Below are positions 24,316 to 34,731 of a stretch of 64,000 bases of DNA, piece by piece (position 1 is the first letter of the stretch; each line of letters begins with the position of its first letter). A program made the translations under genes and the position numbers. The stretch is taken from positions 53,655,001 through 53,719,000 of the forward strand of contig NC_073630.1 of NCBI RefSeq assembly GCF_029407905.1, written 5' to 3'. This DNA comes from Bubalus kerabau. Lineage: Eukaryota > Chordata > Mammalia > Artiodactyla > Bovidae. The notes under the pieces are model-generated. The model searched no databases. It was not told the DNA's origin and worked only from the letters and a program-made list of their open reading frames with translations.

Positions 24316-24520
24316 GAGAGGAGCTACCCCACGTCCAAGGTCAGGGGCAGTGGCCAAGAGGAGCAACCCCATGACCAAGGATCGGTGGCTGCGTGGGTGC
24401 AGGGGCCGAGAGGAGCTACTCCACGTTCAAGGTCAGAAGGGGCGACCTCGTCCAAGGTAAGGAGCAGTGGCTGTGCTTTGCTGGAACAGCCGTGAAGAGA
24501 TATCCCATGTCCAAGGTAAG
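24316..24520 (+). repeat. GC-rich tandem units at BovB 5' end
   Basis: About four diverged units, each with a GAGGAGCTACCCCACGTCCAAGG-like core, starting near 24316, 24357, 24409 and 24494. This is the promoter-bearing head typical of long BovB copies and is the most GC-rich stretch in the window. Confidence 0.8.
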
Positions 24521-24961
24521 AGAAACCCAAGTAAGATGGTAGGTGTTGCAAGAGGCATCAGAGGGCAGACACACTGAAACCATTATCACAGAAAACTAGC
24601 CAATCTGATCACACAGACCACAGCCTTGTGTAACTCAATGAAATCAAGCCATGCCATGTGGGGCACCTCAAGATAGATGGGTCATGGTGGAGAGGTCTGA
24701 CATAATGTGGTCCACTGGAGAAGGGAATGGAAAACCACTTCAATATTCTTGCCTTGAGAACCCATGAACAGTATGAAAAGGCAAAATGATAGGATACTGA
24801 AAGAAACTCCCCAGGTCGGTAAGTGCCCAATATGTTACTGGAGATCAGTGGAGAAATAACTCCAGAAAGAATAAAGGGATGGAGCCAAAGCAAAAAGAAT
24901 AGCCATTTGTGGACCTGACTGGTGATAGAAGCAAGGTTCAATGCTGTAAGAGCAATATTGC

Positions 24962-25684
24962 ATGGGAACCTGGAATGTTAGGTCCATGCATCAAGGCAAA
25001 TTGGAAGTGGTCAAACAGATGGCAAAAGTGAACGTCGACATTCTAGAATTCAGCGAACTAAAATGGACTGGAATAGGTGAATTTAACTCAGATGACCATT
25101 ATATATACTACTGTGGGCAAGAATCCCTTAGAAGAAATGGAGTAGCCATCATGGTCAACTAAAGAATCTGAAATGCAGTACTTGGATGCAATCTCAAAAA
25201 CGACAGAATGATCTCAGTCCATTTCCAACGCAAACCATTCTAAATCAGAGTAATCCAAGCCTATGCCCCAACCAGTAATGCTGAAGAAGCTGAAGTTGAA
25301 CGGTTCTATGAAGACTTACAAGACCTTTTAGAACTAACACCCAAAAAAAGATGTCCTTTTCATTATAGGGGACTGGAATGCAAAAGAAGAAAGTCAAGAA
25401 ACATCAGGAGTAACAGACAAATTTGGCCTTGGAGTATGGAATGAAGCAGGGCAAAGGCTAATAGTGTTTTGCCAAGAAAATGCACTGGTCATAGCAAACA
25501 CCCTCTTCCAACAACACATGAGAAGCTCTTTACACATGGACATCACCAGATGGTCAACACCGAAATCAGATTGATTATATTCTTTGCAGCCAAAGATGGA
25601 GAAGCTCTATACAGCCAGCCAAAACAAGACTGGGAGCTGACTGTGGCTCAGATCATGAGCTCCTTATTGCAAAATAAGACTTAA
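24962..25684 (+). pseudogene. BovB endonuclease domain remnant
   Basis: Encodes the N-terminal endonuclease of the BovB ORF2 polyprotein, which nicks target DNA for reverse transcription. The opening GTWNVRSM motif is intact at 24965-24988. The first frame ends at 25160-25162 after 66 codons and later pieces continue in other frames (for example 25469-25684, around MVNTEIRLIIFF). The expected domain is about 220 residues, so at least two frameshifts are present. It cannot yield an active enzyme. Confidence 0.8.
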
Positions 25685-26238
25685 ATTGAAGAAAGTAGGG
25701 AAAACCACTAGACCATTCAGGTATGACCTAAATCAAATTTCTTAGGAGTATACAGTGCAAGTGAGAAATAGATTTAAGGGACAAGATCTGATAAACAGAC
25801 TGCCTGATGGACTACGGACTGAGGTTCGTGACATTGTACAGGAGACAAGACCATTGCCTTGAAAAATAATTCAAAAAAGCAAAATGGCTGTCTGAGGAGG
25901 CCTTACAAATAGCTGTGAAAAGAAGAGAAGTGGAAGAAAAGGAGAAAAGGAAAGATAGAAGCATCTGAATGCAGAGTTCCAAAGAATAGAAAGGAGATAT
26001 AAGAAAGCCATCCTCAGCAATCAATGCAAGGAAATAGAGGAAAACAACAGAATGGGAAAGACTAGAGATCTCTTCAAGACAATTAGAGATACCAAGGAAA
26101 CATTTCATGTAACGATGGGCTCGATAAAGGACAGAAATGGTATCGACCTAACAGAAGCAGAAGATATTAAGACGAGGTGGCAGAATACACAGAAGAACTG
26201 TACAAAAAAATCTTCAGGATCCAGATAATCATGATGGT

Positions 26239-27637
26239 GTGATCACTCACCTAGAGCCAAAATCCTGGAATGTGAGGTCAAGTGGGGCCTTAGGAAGCAT
26301 CACTATGAACAAAGCTAGTGGAGGTGATGGAATTCCAGTTGAGCTATTTCAAATCCTGAAAGATGATGCTGTGAAAGTGCTGCATTCAATATGCCAGCAA
26401 ATTTGGAAAACTCAACAGTGGCCACAGGACTGGAAAAGGTCAGTTTTCATTCCAATCCCAAAAAGGCAATGCCAAAGAATGTTCAAACTACCGCACAATT
26501 GCACTCATCTCACACGCTAGTAAAGTAATGCTCAAAATTCTCTAAGCCAGGCTTCAGCAATACGTGAACCGTAAAATTCCAGATGTTCATACTAGATTTA
26601 GAAAAGGCAGAAGAACCAGAGATCAAATTGCCAACATCCGCTGGATCATGGAAAAAGCAAGAGAGTTCCAGAAAAACATCTATTTCTGCTTTATTGACTA
26701 TGCCAAAGCCTTTCACTGTGTGGATCACAATAAACTGTGGAAAATTCCTCAAGAGATGGGAATACCAGACCACCTGACCTGCCTCTTGAGAACTCTGTAT
26801 GCAGATCAGAAAACAACAGTTAGAACTGGACATGCAACAACAGCCTGGTTCCAAATAGGAAAAGGAGTTCGTCAAGGCTGCATATTGTCACCCTGCTTAT
26901 TTAACTTATATGCCGAGTACATCATGAGAAACTCTGGGCTGGAAGAATCACAAGCTGGAATCAAGATTGCCAGGAGAAATATCAATAACCTCAGATATGC
27001 AGATGACACCACCCTTATGGAAGAAAGTGAAGAGGAACTAAAAAGCCTCTTGATGAAAATGAAAGAGGAGAGTGAAAATGTTGGCTTAAAACTCAACATT
27101 CAGAAAACTAAGATCATGGCATCTGGTCCCATCACTTCATGGCAAATACTTCACATCACTTCATGGCACTTCATGGGGAAACAGTGGAAACAGTTTCAGA
27201 CTTTATTTTTTGGGGCTCCAAAATCACTGCAGATGGTGACTGCAGCCATGAAATTAAAAGACGCTTACTCCTTGGAAGGAAACTTATGACCAACCTAGAT
27301 AGCATATTAAAAAGCAGAGACTACTTTGACAACAAAGGTCCATTTTGTCAAGGCTATGGTTTTTCCAGTTGTCATATATGGATGTGAGAGTTGGACTGTG
27401 AAGAAAGCTGAGGACCAAAGAATTGATGCTCTTGAACTGTGGTGTTTGAAAGGACTCTTGAGAGCCCCTTGGACTGCAAGGAGATCCAACCAGTCCATTC
27501 TGAAGGAGATCAGTCCTAGGCGTTCATTGGAAGGACTGATGCTAAAGCTGAAACTCCAGTACTTTGGCCACCTCGTGCAAAGATTTGACTCATTGGAAAA
27601 GTCCCTGATGCTGGGAGGGATTGGGGGAAGGAGGTGA
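26239..27637 (+). pseudogene. BovB reverse transcriptase domain remnant
   Basis: The best piece is 26564-27289 (241 codons), with the fingers motif TRDQIANIRW, palm motif A FIDYAKAF followed by HCVDH where DCVDH is usual, motif B GVRQGCILSPCLFN, and the catalytic YADD box in LRYADDTTLM. A preceding piece (26239-26520) carries KASGGDGIPVELF. The C-terminal part continues in another frame at 27326-27637. A tandem-like insertion around 27139-27176, in which the ACTTCATGG phrase is repeated, disrupts the frame. The catalytic aspartates survive but the polyprotein does not. Confidence 0.85.
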
Positions 27638-28027
27638 AGGGGACGACAGAAGATGAGATGGCTGGATGGCATCACAGACTTGATGCACATGATTTTGGGT
27701 GAACTCCAGGAGTTGGTGATAGTCAGGGAGGCCTGGCGTGCTGCAGTTCATGGGGTCGCAAAGAGTCGGACATGACTGAGTGACTGAAATGAACAGAGTT
27801 TAAACTGTGCTGTTTATTGTGTAATCATCAGTTCTAGGCTTAAAGAAAATAAACTATTTTTGTGAATAAGACTAAGGAATGCAGAGAGAAACAACAAAAA
27901 AGACATTTATCTTTTCCTCCTACTTGAAAATTCCAGACCCCTATCTCCTCTTCGAGGGCCTCAGACCCCTCTCTCTTCCTCAGGGACCCTGGACTTCTTA
28001 TCAACTGCATAGGAACTGACTCTTTCA

Positions 28028-28300
28028 ATAAGATGACTTGTTTTGTAGATACCAGTCACCATCCTTCCTCAGGAACTCCTGTCATTGTCCAGTGGGTTCA
28101 TTGATAAACTGGCCATGGTGACAGGGATAGAGATAATGCATGGACATGGCAACATAAACTTCTACTCACCAAGGACAACTGGCTGTGGCTACTGCTGAGT
28201 CATCATCTTACCAGCTGCAGAGTCCAACATTTGGGTTTTAATGTGGCAACATTGCCAAGAGTCATCCCTCAGTGTGAGGTAGAAACAAATAAAATTTCAA
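28028..28300 (+). mobile_element. ERV-L pol remnant, part 3 (integrase N-terminal region)
   Basis: Directly after the solo LTR the text resumes the ERV-L pol order with the zinc-binding N-terminal part of integrase and ends near 28300. With the blocks at 22020-22151 and 22490-23753 it accounts for about 1.65 kb of one ERV-L copy. It is non-functional and riddled with stops. Confidence 0.65.
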
Positions 28301-29116
28301 GTTTTCCTAAATTTTAAAATGTAAGAGCAAAAGGGAGATGGGTAAGAGTTGATTAAGGAACAAATATATGTATAAAGATATAAGCTATTTTAGCATAGCT
28401 CTTCTTCTCATGCTTCAATAGTGTGTACTTATCCTAAGCAAACAGCCAAAGGCCTCTCAAAAACAAAGATTTTAATTTGTCATTAACCCAAGATGCATAC
28501 AAAATAAAGTTTAGTTCTAGAAGCCAAGTTAGAACATAAGTTTAATTATACAGTTTTCCCTAAAGTTGCTTAGGACTTGGCTCTGGTACCTTGTAGTCTA
28601 TAGGGCACAAAAACAACTGTGTGAAAATAGGTGATGAGTAAATTTTTTCTGGCAATGAGGTAAGTAAATGTTTTGAAAAGCTCTAACACTGCAAAATATC
28701 AAAAATACAAAATGTTGTATACATTGTCAAACACGTATATTAAAGGACATTGCCAAGTTCACGGGGAATTAGGTGAGATTCCAATGGGCCACAGAAAACA
28801 TACATACAAAACTTAAACTATAGAGAAAAGTAGAAAGTAGGAAGCTAATGTCTATTTCAGGGACCAGGAGGCTTGGGGAACAAGAAACTTAAAGATATAG
28901 GTCTCAGGCCAATGTCAGGGGTGAAGACAGGAGAATGGGACTGAAATCAACACCTTTATAAAACATTAACCCTGAGAGGACTTGCACACCCTCAGGATGA
29001 ATGAAACCAATGTCCACTGAGGTATAGAAAGACAATGAATAAAACTTGTTGATATATTCTCTAAATTAGGTAGAAAAAGAAGCATAAAAATCTAAGAATT
29101 TCTGCTGCAATGTATC
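28301..29116. other. Unassigned non-coding DNA
   Basis: No repeat or gene is named. The patch at about 28890-29016 has higher GC and is followed by AATAAAA at about 29038, so an unrecognised old LTR is possible. Confidence 0.35.
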
Positions 29117-29131
29117 TTCCCTCAACTGGGG

Positions 29132-29445
29132 GTGTCCCTGATAGCTCAGTTGGTAAAGAATCCGCCTGCAATGCAGGAGACCCCAGTTTGATTCCTGGGT
29201 AGAGAAGATCCACTGGAGAAGGGATAGGCTACCCACTCCAGTATTCTAGGGCTTCCCTTGTAGCTCAGCTGGTAAAGAATCCGCCTGCAATATGGGAGAC
29301 CTGGGTTCGATCCCTGAGTTGGGAAGATCTCCTGGGGAAGGAAAAGGCTACCCACTCCAGTATTCTAACCTAGAGAATTCCATGGACTGCATACTCCATG
29401 GGGTCACAAAGAGTTGGACATTACTGAGCAACTTTCACTTTCACT
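29132..29445 (+). mobile_element. Bov-tA SINE with duplicated tRNA head
   Basis: Two tRNA-like heads follow each other (GGTGTCCCTGATAGCTCAG and, from 29248, GGGCTTCCCTTGTAGCTCAG), with one body and tail. Flanks TTCCCTCAACTGGGG (29117-29131) and TTCCCTCGACTGGGG (29446-29460) form one 15-bp duplication, so both heads arrived in a single insertion. Confidence 0.95.
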
Positions 29446-29649
29446 TTCCCTCGACTGGGGCTGAGGTTTGGATATTTGTTGATTATATCAAAAGTGAGAA
29501 CAGATGCAAATTCCTATCATCCTTGGATGCCCTACACACAGATTTCTCAGGATTTCTATAGATTTATCTCAATTAAATGCTAATTACAATGCAAAAATAA
29601 TCAAAACCACAAAGAAACAAGCTATTATAGCAGGGCTGCAAGCAGGATG

Positions 29650-32600
29650 GGGTTCTCAAGGGAAGAATACTGAAGTGGTTTGCATTCCCTTCTCCACTGG
29701 ACCATGTTTCGTCAGAACTCTCCACCATAACCCGTCCTTCTTGGGTGGCCCTACATGGTATAGCTCATAGTTTCATTGAGTTAGACAAGGCTGTGGTCCA
29801 TGTGATCAGATTGGTTAGTTTTCTGTGACTGTGGTTTTCAGTCTGTCTTCCCTCTGATGGAGAAGGATAAGAGGCTTATGGAAACTTCCTGATGGGAGAG
29901 ACTGACTGAGGGTGAAACTGGGTCTTGTTCTGACCGGCGGGGCCATGCTCAGTAAATCTTTAACACAATTTTCTGTTGATGGGTGGGGCTGTGTTCCCTC
30001 CCTGTTATTTGACCTGAGACCAAACTATGATGGAGGTAATGAAGATAATGGCGACCTCCTTCAAAAGGTCCCTTGCAGGCACTTCTGCACTCAGTGCCCC
30101 CAAACCTGCAGCAGGCCACAGTCAACCCACACCTCTGCCAGAGACTCCTGGACATTCATGGGCAAGTCTGGGTCAGTCTCTTATGGGGTTACTGCTGCTG
30201 GATGAGGTCACTTTCTCCTGGGTCCTGGGGTGCACAAGGTTCTATTTGTGCCTTCCAGAGTCTGTTTCTGCAGTCCTGTGTAAGTTCTGGCAGCTCTGTG
30301 GTGGGGTTAATGGCAACCTCCTCCAAGAGGGCTTACGCCATACCCAGGTCTACTGCACCCAGAGCCCCTGACCCTACAACAGTCCACTGCTGGCCCAAAC
30401 CTCCACAGGAGATACTCAAACACAGTTCTGTCTCAGACTCTGTGGGATCACTGGGTTCTGGTGCACACAAGGTTTTTTTGAACCCTCTGAACATCTCTGG
30501 TGGCTATGGGATTTGATTCTAAATGTGATTTTTACCCTCCTACCATCTTACTGAGGTTTATCCTTTGCCCCTGGACATGGGATATCTCCTCAAAGTTACT
30601 CCAGCACCTCACAGCCACTGCTCCATCCTATGTAGCTAGTGCAATATTGCATAGGAACCTGGAATGTTAGGTGCATGAATCAAGGCAAATTGGAAGTGGT
30701 CAAACAGGAGATAGCCAGAGTGAACATCAACATTTTAGGAATCAGCAAATTAAAATGGACTGGAATGGGTAACTTAATTCAGATAACCCTTATATCTACT
30801 ACTGTGGGCAAGAATCCCTTAGAAGAAATGGAGTAGCCATCATAGTCAACAAAAGAGTCTGAAATGCATAACTTGGATGCAGTCTCAAAAATGACAGAAT
30901 GATCTCTGTTTGTTTCCAAGGCAAACCATTCAAAATCAGTCTATGACCCTACCAGTAATGCTGAAGAAGGTGAAGTTGAATGGTTTCATGAACTTTGAGA
31001 ACAAACACCCATAAAAGATGTCCTTTTCGTTATAGGGGACTGCAATGCAAAAGTAGGAAGTCAAGAAACATCTGGAGTAACAGGCAAATTTGGCCTTGGA
31101 GTATGGAATGAAGCAGGGCAAAGGCTAATAGAGTTTTGCCTAGAGAACGCACTGGTCATAGCAAACACCCTCTTTCAACAACACAAGAGAAGACTCTACA
31201 CATGGACATCACCAGATGGTCAATACTGAAATCAGATTGATTATATTCTTTGCAGCCAAAGATGGAAAAGCTCTATACAGTCAGCAAAAACAAGAACAGG
31301 AGCTGACAGTGGCTCAGATGATGAACTCCTTATTGCCAAATTCAGACTTAAATTGAAGAAAGTAGGGAAAACCACTAGACCATTCAGATATGACCTAAAT
31401 CAAATCCCTTACAATTATACAGTGGAAGCGACATATAGATTCAAAGAATTAGATCTGATAGAGAGAGTGCATGAAGAACTATGGAGATAGGTTCATGACA
31501 TTGTACAGGAGGCAGTGATCAAGACCATCCCCAAGATAAAGAAATGCAAAAAGGCAAAATAGTTGTCTGAGGAGGTCTTACAAATAGCTGTGAAAAGAAG
31601 ACAAGAAAAAGGCAAAGGGGAAAAGGAAAGGTATACCCATTTGTATACAGAGTTCCAAAGAATAGCAAGGAGGGATAAGAAAGCCTTTCTCAGTGATCAG
31701 TGCAAAGAAATAGAAGAAAACAATAGAATGGGAAAGACTAGAGATCTCTTCAAGAAAATTAAAGATACCAAGGGAACATTTCATGCAAAGATGGGCACAA
31801 TAAAGGATGGGAATGGTATAGAGCTAACAGAAACAGAAGATATTAACAAAAGGTGACAAGAATACACAGATTTATACAGGAAAGATCTTAACAACCCAGA
31901 TAATCATAACAGTGTGATCACTCACCTAGAACCAGACATTCTGGAATGTGAAGTCAAGCAGGCCTTTGCTCACCACTATGAACAAAGCTAGTAGAGATGA
32001 TGGAATAACAGTTGAGCTATTTCAAATCCTAAAGATGATGCAGTGAAAGTGCTGCACTCAATAAACCAGCAAATTTGGAAAACTCAGCAGTGGCCACAGG
32101 AAAAAGACTGTTTTCATTCCAATCCCAAAGACAGGCAAGGCCAAAGAATGCTCAAACTACCACACAATTGCACTCATCTCACGTGCTAGTAAAGTAATGC
32201 TCAAAATTCTCCAAGCCAGGATTCAACAGTACATGAACTGTGAACTTCCAGATGTTCAAGTTGGATTTAGAAAAGGCATGGGAACCAGAGATCAAATTGC
32301 CAACATCGGCTGGATCATCAAAAAAGCAAGAGTTCTGGAAAAAAACCATCTACTTCTGTTTTATTGACTATGTCAAATCCTTTGACTGTGTAGATCACAA
32401 CAAACTCAAAAATTCTGAAAGAGATGGGATACCAGACCACCTGACCTGCCTCTTGAGAAATCTGTGTGCAGGTCAGGAAGCAACAGTTAGAACTGAACAT
32501 GGAAAAACAGACTGGTTCCAAATCAGGAAAGGAATACACCAAGACTGTATACTGTCACCCTGCTTATTTAACTTATACACACAGTACATCCTGAGAAATG

Positions 32601-33444
32601 CTAGGCTGGAGGAAGAACAAGCTGGAATCAAGATTGCAGGAAGAATTATCAATCACCTCATTTATACAGATGACACCACCCTTATGGCAGAAAGCAAGGA
32701 AGAACTAAAGAACCTCTTGATGAAAGTGATAGAGGAGAGTGAAAAAGTTGGCTTAAAGCTCAGCATTCAGAAAATTAATATTATGGTATCTGGTCTCATC
32801 ATTTCATGGCAAATAGATGGGAAACAATGGAAAGAGTATCAGACTTTATTTTTTTGGGCTCCAAAATCACTGCAGATGGTGATTGCAGCCATGAAATTAA
32901 AAGACACTTGCTCCTTGGAGGAAAAGTTATGACCAACCTAGACAGCATATTAAAAAAGCAGAGACATTACTTTGCCAACAAATGTCTGTCTAGTCAAAGC
33001 TATGTTTTTTCCAGTAGTCATGTGTGGATATGAGAGTTGGAGTATAAAGAAAGCTGAGTGCCAAAGAACTAATACTTTTGAATTGTGGTGTTGGAGAAGC
33101 CTCTTGAGAGTCCCTTGGACTGCAAGGAGATCCAATCAGTCCATCCTAAAGGAAATCAGTCCTGAATATTCATTGGGCAGACTGATATTGAAGTTGAAAC
33201 TCCAATACTTTTGCCACCTAATGCAAAGAACTGACTCATTTGAAAAGACCCTGATGTTGGGAAAGATTTAAGGGGAAACAGAGGAAAACAGAGGATGAGA
33301 TGGTTGGATAGCATCACCAACTCAATGGACATGAGTTTCAGTAATCTCCTGAAGCTGGTGATGGACAGGGAAGCCTAGTGTGCTGCAGTCCATGGGGTCA
33401 CAAAGAGTCGGACACAACTGAGTGACTGAACTGACCTGAACTGA
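29650..33444 (+). mobile_element. BovB LINE with inverted 5' part (twin-primed)
   Basis: The left 0.98 kb (29650-30630) is the BovB 5' region in reverse, from CATGGGGTTCTCAAGG-type text to the complement of the 5' head. The right 2.8 kb (30637-33444) is BovB in the + direction from GTGCAATATTGCATAGG to the normal 3' end. Compared with the copy at 24.3 kb, about 180 bp between the two parts is missing. One imperfect 10-bp duplication, AAGCAGGATG (29640-29649) and AAGTAGGATG (33445-33454), brackets the whole. This is the signature of twin priming in a single insertion. Confidence 0.88.
30639..33271 (+). pseudogene. BovB ORF2 remnant (endonuclease plus reverse transcriptase)
   Basis: The endonuclease start GTWNVRCMNQGKLEVVKQ is readable at 30639-30836. 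A connector piece lies at 31563-31856. The reverse transcriptase piece 32240-32932 (230 codons) has FIDYVKSFDCVDHNKL (motif A), GIHQDCILSPCLFN where GVRQGC is usual, and YTDD in place of the catalytic YADD (LIYTDDTTLM). The C-terminal region is at 32972-33271. Several stops and frame changes separate the pieces. The YADD to YTDD change keeps both aspartates, but the motif B glycine loss would also impair activity. Confidence 0.82.
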
Positions 33445-34119
33445 AAGTAGGATGAAGTGAGTGAAGCACTGATCATGGGTACAGAATTTAAAAGGGCACC
33501 GAAAATCTCTCAGAGAAAACAAATGGTACTTTATTACATTATTTTAGCAAATCATAATCAATGCTCAAATTTATGATAATAAAATACAAAAATTTAAGCA
33601 AAAGTAGGATCTGCTGTAGTTGGATTAGGGTGAAACAAATGGGCTGAATTGTAGAAATTCAAGGTCAGATCTTGTCTTTACTTAAATTTTTGACATTTGT
33701 TTATCATGAATTTTCTGCAGTAATATTGATTTTAAAGTTACACTAATAGTATTTATTTTGATTACTGATTATTTGGTACCTATATTTGGCACATACTCTA
33801 ATGTGAGTAAGTCACTCACCTAACCCTATCCCTGGATCTGTAGCCCAGTCAAGACTCAGCAGTACAAAGAAATAACATGCTTTAACTGATAAAATTTAAG
33901 ATACTAATATATCAGTGGCATATGTAGGATATCTATGCATAAAATATGTAAATAAAGTTGAAAATATTAATTATCAAGGCAAAAAATGATTTTAAATAAT
34001 GAAGAAATATTTTTATGACTATGATAATCAAAATCCCACTTGAAATGTGTTTTATATATAAGCATAATATGTATATAAACAAATATGAAATTAAAATTCA
34101 TTTCATGAGTCAATATGCA
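33445..34119. other. Unassigned A+T-rich DNA
   Basis: Possibly an old repeat around 33600-33850 that I cannot name. A 66-bp antisense exon-like stretch at 33820-33885 was judged weak. Confidence 0.35.
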
Positions 34120-34718
34120 GATTAAACAAAATTGAAAAGAGAATTAGTGAACTAGAAAATGGAATTGAAAATTCCACAAAGAGATTAAATTGAAAACAAC
34201 AAAACTAATACAGTTATGTAAAGTTTAAAAATAAAATAAAATAAAAAAAAAAAGCGAAATGCTAAAAAAAAAAAAAAAAAAGAAAACAAATGAGGACTAA
34301 TATTCTTCTCACTAAAGTTCAAGAAAAAGCCAAAATTGAGAATAATAATGAGGAAATATTTAAAGAAAGAAATAATGGCTAAGAAATTTTCAGAAATGAC
34401 AAAGAACATAAAGTTTAAAATTCAAAAGTATATATTCTAAACAGGATTAATAAAACGAAATGTAAACTTACACACACACGATCGGTATTTAGAAACAAAA
34501 CTCATCTACAAACAAAATAAAAACTGTATATTTCAACTCATGATAGACTTTCCAACAGCAATGTTCAGAGACAAAATCAATGGAAGAATGTGCTCAAAAT
34601 GCTGAGAGAAATGAATCCTCAATTTTCAGTTATGTAACTTACAACCTCTCTTTCAAGAATAAGAACAAAATAAATAAGTACTGAAAAAATTTACCATGAA
34701 TAGACTCTCCATAAAAAT
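34120..34718 (+). mobile_element. Old L1M 5'/ORF1-region fragment, interrupted by a short L1-BT tip
   Basis: Phrases such as GAAATAATGGCTAAGAAATTTTCAG, AATCAATGGAAGAATGTGCTC and CTTTCAAGAATAAGAAC follow the order of the ORF1-to-ORF2 side of old L1M elements. It is diverged and A-rich. A young L1-BT tip sits inside it at 34198-34254, and the large L1-BT at 34732 begins just after it. Confidence 0.45.
34198..34254 (+). mobile_element. Extremely short L1-BT 3' tip with A tail
   Basis: AAAACTAATACAGTTATG then TAAAGTTTAAAAATAAAATAAAAT and an A run, identical in order to the last 45 or so bases of the longer L1-BT copies in this window. It is one of the shortest 5'-truncated L1 insertions one can recognise. 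A separate A18 run lies at 34264-34281. Confidence 0.75.
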
Positions 34719-34731
34719 AAGTATTTGTTTT

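Larger units (their letters stand above)
24312..27796 (+). mobile_element. Near-full-length BovB (RTE-type) LINE
   Basis: About 3.5 kb from the GC-rich tandem head through the 5' region, apurinic-type endonuclease, reverse transcriptase and the 3' end GACTGAGTGACTGAAATGAAC. It lacks the long middle part of the BovB 5' region that the copy at 29.6 kb retains, moving from the tandem head at about 24540 straight to the CATCAGAGGGCAGAC segment. The frame is broken many times, so the copy is dead. ATTATTG...TAATCAT text on both sides (24292-24310 and 27813-27828) is a possible duplication. Confidence 0.92.
23754..28027 (-). mobile_element. Solo ERV LTR (antisense) carrying two BovB insertions
   Basis: Read on the - strand the LTR starts with TGAAAGAGTCAG at 28027 and ends ...GCTATCA at 23754, fitting the TG...CA rule. 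A polyadenylation signal (AATAAA in antisense) lies near 23861-23870 with TATAAAA-like text beside it. Its three pieces are 23754-23974, 24179-24311 and 27797-28027, about 585 bp in all. Interruption of the ERV-L pol on both sides supports insertion as a unit followed by loss of the internal region. A duplication of only about 4 bp (ATAG/ATAA) can be proposed. Family not assigned; it may be an ERV2/ERVK-like ruminant LTR. Confidence 0.6.

Noticed and set aside
24316..24520. GC-rich patch considered as a CpG island or gene promoter
   Set aside because: It is the tandem 5' head of BovB; no host exon or transcription signal accompanies it.
26510..27099. Long antisense frames (121, 75 codons) with hydrophobic, Cys/Ser-rich translations, recurring at 38153-38741, 46166-46752 and 63043-63563
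   Set aside because: They are the complement of the BovB reverse transcriptase and recur in every BovB copy; shadows, not genes.
29875..30560. Overlapping 97-147 codon frames considered as a host gene
   Set aside because: They lie in the inverted BovB 5' region, which is non-coding; the higher GC content explains the longer frames.
33820..33885. 66-bp antisense exon-like stretch (TAG|GTGAGT donor)
   Set aside because: Weak A/T-rich acceptor, very short, and the surrounding sequence looks like an old unnamed repeat.
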